From CAYLLN01 sp033762315 (GTDB lineage Bacteria > Planctomycetota > Planctomycetia > Pirellulales > Pirellulaceae), in NCBI GenBank assembly GCA_033762315.1, contig JANRLS010000246.1, forward strand, positions 1 to 24,544: 24,544 nucleotides of DNA, in the 5' to 3' direction. The notes under the pieces are model-generated. The model was not told the DNA's origin, searched no databases, and saw only the letters and a program-made list of their open reading frames with translations. Below, in pieces: positions 22,757 through 24,544 of the stretch. The position numbers were made by a program, and so were the translations under genes. The number at the start of each line of letters is the position of its first letter. Within the stretch, counting starts at the first letter, position 1.

Positions 22757-23862
22757 TACGGTTGACTCCAGAGTTTGCCGAACTCCGCCGACCGCGCTTC
22801 TCGTTGCCGGCCGGCTTCGTCTTCGCTGATCAGGAAGAGGTGGGTGTTCGGCCATTTCTCGATCACGGACAGCCCCTTCTCGGGCCCCAAAATCGCGACC
22901 GCCGAGGCGAGGCTATCGGCCGCGATGCCAGTGGGGGCGATCACGGTGACACTGCTGCGGCCACCGATGCCCAGGCCGGTGCGGGGATCGATCAGGTGCG
23001 AATAGCGGCGGCCATTTACCACCAGATGCTGGCGGGCATCGCCGGAGGTGGAAATGGCCCGGTTCGCCAGCCGCACAAAGCGGGTGGGCGGATCATCGGG
23101 ATTGAGCGGAGCGATTCCCACGAGCCAGCCCGTTTCGCCCGGCGGTGGATCAGCGGCGGCAATGTCTCCGCTCGCCCGAACGAGCGCCCGCGACAGGCCG
23201 GCCCGGCGGATCTCGGTCAAGGCCTCGTCCGCGGCAAAGCCCTTGGCAATTCCCCCCAGATCGAGCCGCATGTTGGCCGCCGTCAGCCGCGCGGTGTGCT
23301 CTTGCGGATCGAGCACAAGCCGCCGCCATCCCACCGGCAGCCGAGCCTCGGCCAGCCGCTCCGCGGTGGGCAGGGCTTGCTCGCGGCGGGCACGCCGCCA
23401 GAGCTTTGTCAGCGGGCCAATGGTGACATCAAACGCCCCCGCCGACGCATCGCTCACCCGCTGGGCAAAGCTGAGCACGGTCCACAAATCGCCGCTCAGC
23501 TTGATCGGAACGGCAGTTGCCGGCGGCTCGGTCGCGCTGGGGCGGCCGGGAATTGTTGACGTTTCGCTGAGCCGCGTTAGTTCGCTCTCCGGGCTATAGT
23601 CGCTCAGCGCCTTGTCGAGTGCCGCGATCCGGGCAAAGGCTTTGTCGAACGCCCCGTTCGCCGCTGCTTCGTCCGGGGCATACGCCACTGCCTCAAACTC
23701 GACCCCCATATGCACGCCGGTGCGGCTAAAGCGAGTGAGGGAGGGCTCCGCGGCCGCGATTGATGCGCAACAGTAGAGCAAGATCGCAAGCCAACAGCCC
23801 AAGGGGGCGAGTCGCGAATGAGGGCGTGGAGGTTGGACAACAACTAAGGCGTTACTTTGCAT
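22756..23862 (-). CDS. apbE: FAD:protein FMN transferase (ApbE)
   Basis: A 368-residue protein with an N-terminal signal (hydrophobic residues 20-37, cleavage near A-A-A-E), so it acts in the periplasm, where ApbE attaches FMN to threonines of flavoproteins such as Rnf/Nqr subunits. Family motifs are L-D-L-G-G-I-A-K-G-F-A-A-D (200-212), S-G-D (231-233), S-H-L-I-D-P-R-T-G (288-296) and the metal-site A-A-D-S-L-A-S-A (314-321), where many relatives have D-A-L-A-T-A. ATG 23862 was chosen because it starts the signal; the frame stays open upstream without protein-like sequence. No target flavoprotein gene is in the window. It converges on cysK and diverges from the toxin-like gene. Confidence 0.9.
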   Translation of the reverse strand: MQSNALVVVQPPRPHSRLAPLGCWLAILLYCCASIAAAEPSLTRFSRTGVHMGVEFEAVAYAPDEAAANGAFDKAFARIAALDKALSDYSPESELTRLSETSTIPGRPSATEPPATAVPIKLSGDLWTVLSFAQRVSDASAGAFDVTIGPLTKLWRRARREQALPTAERLAEARLPVGWRRLVLDPQEHTARLTAANMRLDLGGIAKGFAADEALTEIRRAGLSRALVRASGDIAAADPPPGETGWLVGIAPLNPDDPPTRFVRLANRAISTSGDARQHLVVNGRRYSHLIDPRTGLGIGGRSSVTVIAPTGIAADSLASAVAILGPEKGLSVIEKWPNTHLFLISEDEAGRQREARSAEFGKLWSQP

Positions 23863-23983
23863 GGTATCGTCCACTTGGATTAGGACCAATTTTAGGGTGC
23901 CGCGGCTTGAGTTAGGATTGAAACGGGTGAGATTTAAGCCGTGTCTCGGATGGTCAAGGTGTTGAATTTCCAAGGCTCGTGCC

Positions 23984-24292
23984 GTGTCGAGCGACCTGCC
24001 AGACAAAATCAAACGACAAATCGAAAAGGCCGGTTTGCCAACGGGTGGAGCGGTTCCATTCGACCCGGATTTTATGGTCAACAAGAATGGGTCGAGGATT
24101 ATCCGAAAGGCGTTAGTGCCATTCGGGCTGAAACGAGGGAAAATCGGTTTCGTGGACACGAGCGGGCGGATCTGGGTGAAAGATCGAGCGCACGCTGGCG
24201 AGCCAGACCATTGGGACGTTCAGGTGGGATCGACTATTTTCGGGTCGATCGCGATGGTAATCGACTTTAGGACCCTGTGGCCTTGCGGATGA
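23984..24292 (+). CDS. Polymorphic-toxin-like domain, probably frameshifted near its end
   Basis: GTG 23984 opens a 102-residue frame. Residues about 45-80 (K-R-G-K-I-G-F-V-D-T-S-G-R-I-W-V-K-D-R then H-W-D-V-Q) resemble C-terminal cytotoxic domains of polymorphic toxins, which often carry G-x-V/I-W and H-W-D-V-Q. No secretion or repeat domain precedes it, so it is an orphan tip. After H-W-D-V-Q-V-G the zero frame continues as S-T-I-F-G-S-I-A, unlike such domains. The adjacent frame continues I-D-Y-F-R-V-D-R-D-G-N-R-L and stops at 24270, a typical toxin ending. A single-base change near 24228-24235 therefore seems to have shifted the frame, through mutation or sequencing error. An immunity-like gene follows 17 bases downstream. 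The exact toxin family is not assigned. Confidence 0.5.
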   Translation: MSSDLPDKIKRQIEKAGLPTGGAVPFDPDFMVNKNGSRIIRKALVPFGLKRGKIGFVDTSGRIWVKDRAHAGEPDHWDVQVGSTIFGSIAMVIDFRTLWPCG

Positions 24293-24309
24293 ATTCCCGG
24301 GAGGAAGTC

Positions 24310-24544
24310 ATGAAAGCAACAGGAAAAAGACTTGCAACGCCGGACGATCAAGGCGACTCCATCGGATTGCTGGGTAACGGCACAAGTGGGGAGTGGGAGA
24401 TTTCCATCGACGAAAGTTCGTCGGGAGATCGTCGGTGGATGCATCTGGAGGGCCGTGCCGCGTCTTTCTATTTCGAAATCAAGTCGCTCGACGTCATTGA
24501 AAAGTGGTGGCAATTTCTGACCGATCCGGCGGGTAGCGACTCGT
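24310..24544 (+). CDS. Probable immunity protein, cut by the right edge
   Basis: ATG 24310 follows a strong Shine-Dalgarno (GGGAGGAAG, about two to six bases away depending on register). The frame stays open for 78 codons to the window end. The translation begins M-K-A-T-G-K-R-L and contains G-E-W-E-I-S-I-D-E, W-M-H-L-E-G and F-Y-F-E-I-K-S-L-D-V-I-E-K-W-W-Q-F-L. This is an acidic alternating-strand-then-helix pattern common in small immunity proteins. Position directly behind a toxin-like domain supports the call. No specific immunity family was recognised. Confidence 0.6.
   Translation, partial: MKATGKRLATPDDQGDSIGLLGNGTSGEWEISIDESSSGDRRWMHLEGRAASFYFEIKSLDVIEKWWQFLTDPAGSDS

Noticed and set aside
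1..24544. tRNA, rRNA, CRISPR array, insertion sequence or integrase
   Set aside because: None was seen in reading both strands; the repeats present are short palindromes or coding TPR repeats.

Overview
The window is high-GC bacterial DNA whose gene content points to a planctomycete, probably of the Pirellulales type. The pointers are a Tat-exported DUF1501 protein, two short proteins with the W-P-R-F-T-L-R / L-L-A-I / L-G-W-W-T-H-R-A-R-E-Q-R-R membrane leader common in that phylum, a large exported TPR-CHAT protein, a Gram-negative type Pup/Pup-ligase pair, many weak or absent Shine-Dalgarno sites, and small dispersed palindromic repeats between genes. This assignment is inferred from gene families; no rRNA or other marker is present.

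Layout. 1-1019 is a minus-strand cluster: a leucine-rich membrane protein, a 64-residue tandem partial copy of its leader, and the first codons of a third gene running off the left edge. 1020-1630 holds no gene. 1631-4601 (plus) encodes an exported N-formylglutamate-amidohydrolase-like enzyme, then a 51-residue Pup/UBact-like modifier ending in Gly-Gly-Glu, overlapped by a PafA-family ligase that carries a hydrophobic, probably membrane-embedded insertion of about 110 residues inside its catalytic domain. 4640-6313 (minus) is a putative type II restriction-modification pair (HNH nuclease and D12-class adenine methyltransferase). 6424-8016 (minus) is a PBP4-type D-Ala-D-Ala carboxypeptidase.

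8146-13107 (plus) is a 1653-residue exported TPR-CHAT protein with six in-phase 240-bp repeats. It is followed by an exported alpha/beta-hydrolase with a C-terminal beta-rich domain (13187-14803). On the minus strand come a membrane-bound SpoIIE/RsbU-type phosphatase and a lipoprotein. 16768-17135 contains a decayed fragment of a TIM-barrel gene. A GTG-started PIN-like protein of lower GC (17136-17837) follows. Next are an S9 peptidase (minus), a DUF1501 protein (plus), cysteine synthase with a strong promoter (plus), and ApbE flavin transferase (minus). The right edge carries a small polymorphic-toxin-like domain, apparently frameshifted near its C-terminus, followed by an immunity-like gene cut by the window end.

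How the genes relate. Pup and its ligase form the clearest functional unit; no proteasome subunit, ATPase ring or second Dop/PafA gene is present in the window. The restriction-modification pair and the toxin/immunity pair are defence or conflict modules. Most of the rest are exported or envelope proteins (amidohydrolase, PBP4, TPR-CHAT, esterase, phosphatase, lipoprotein, peptidase, DUF1501, ApbE) that look like independent transcription units. The most unusual element is the Pup ligase with membrane segments spliced into its fold, next to a lysine-free Pup.
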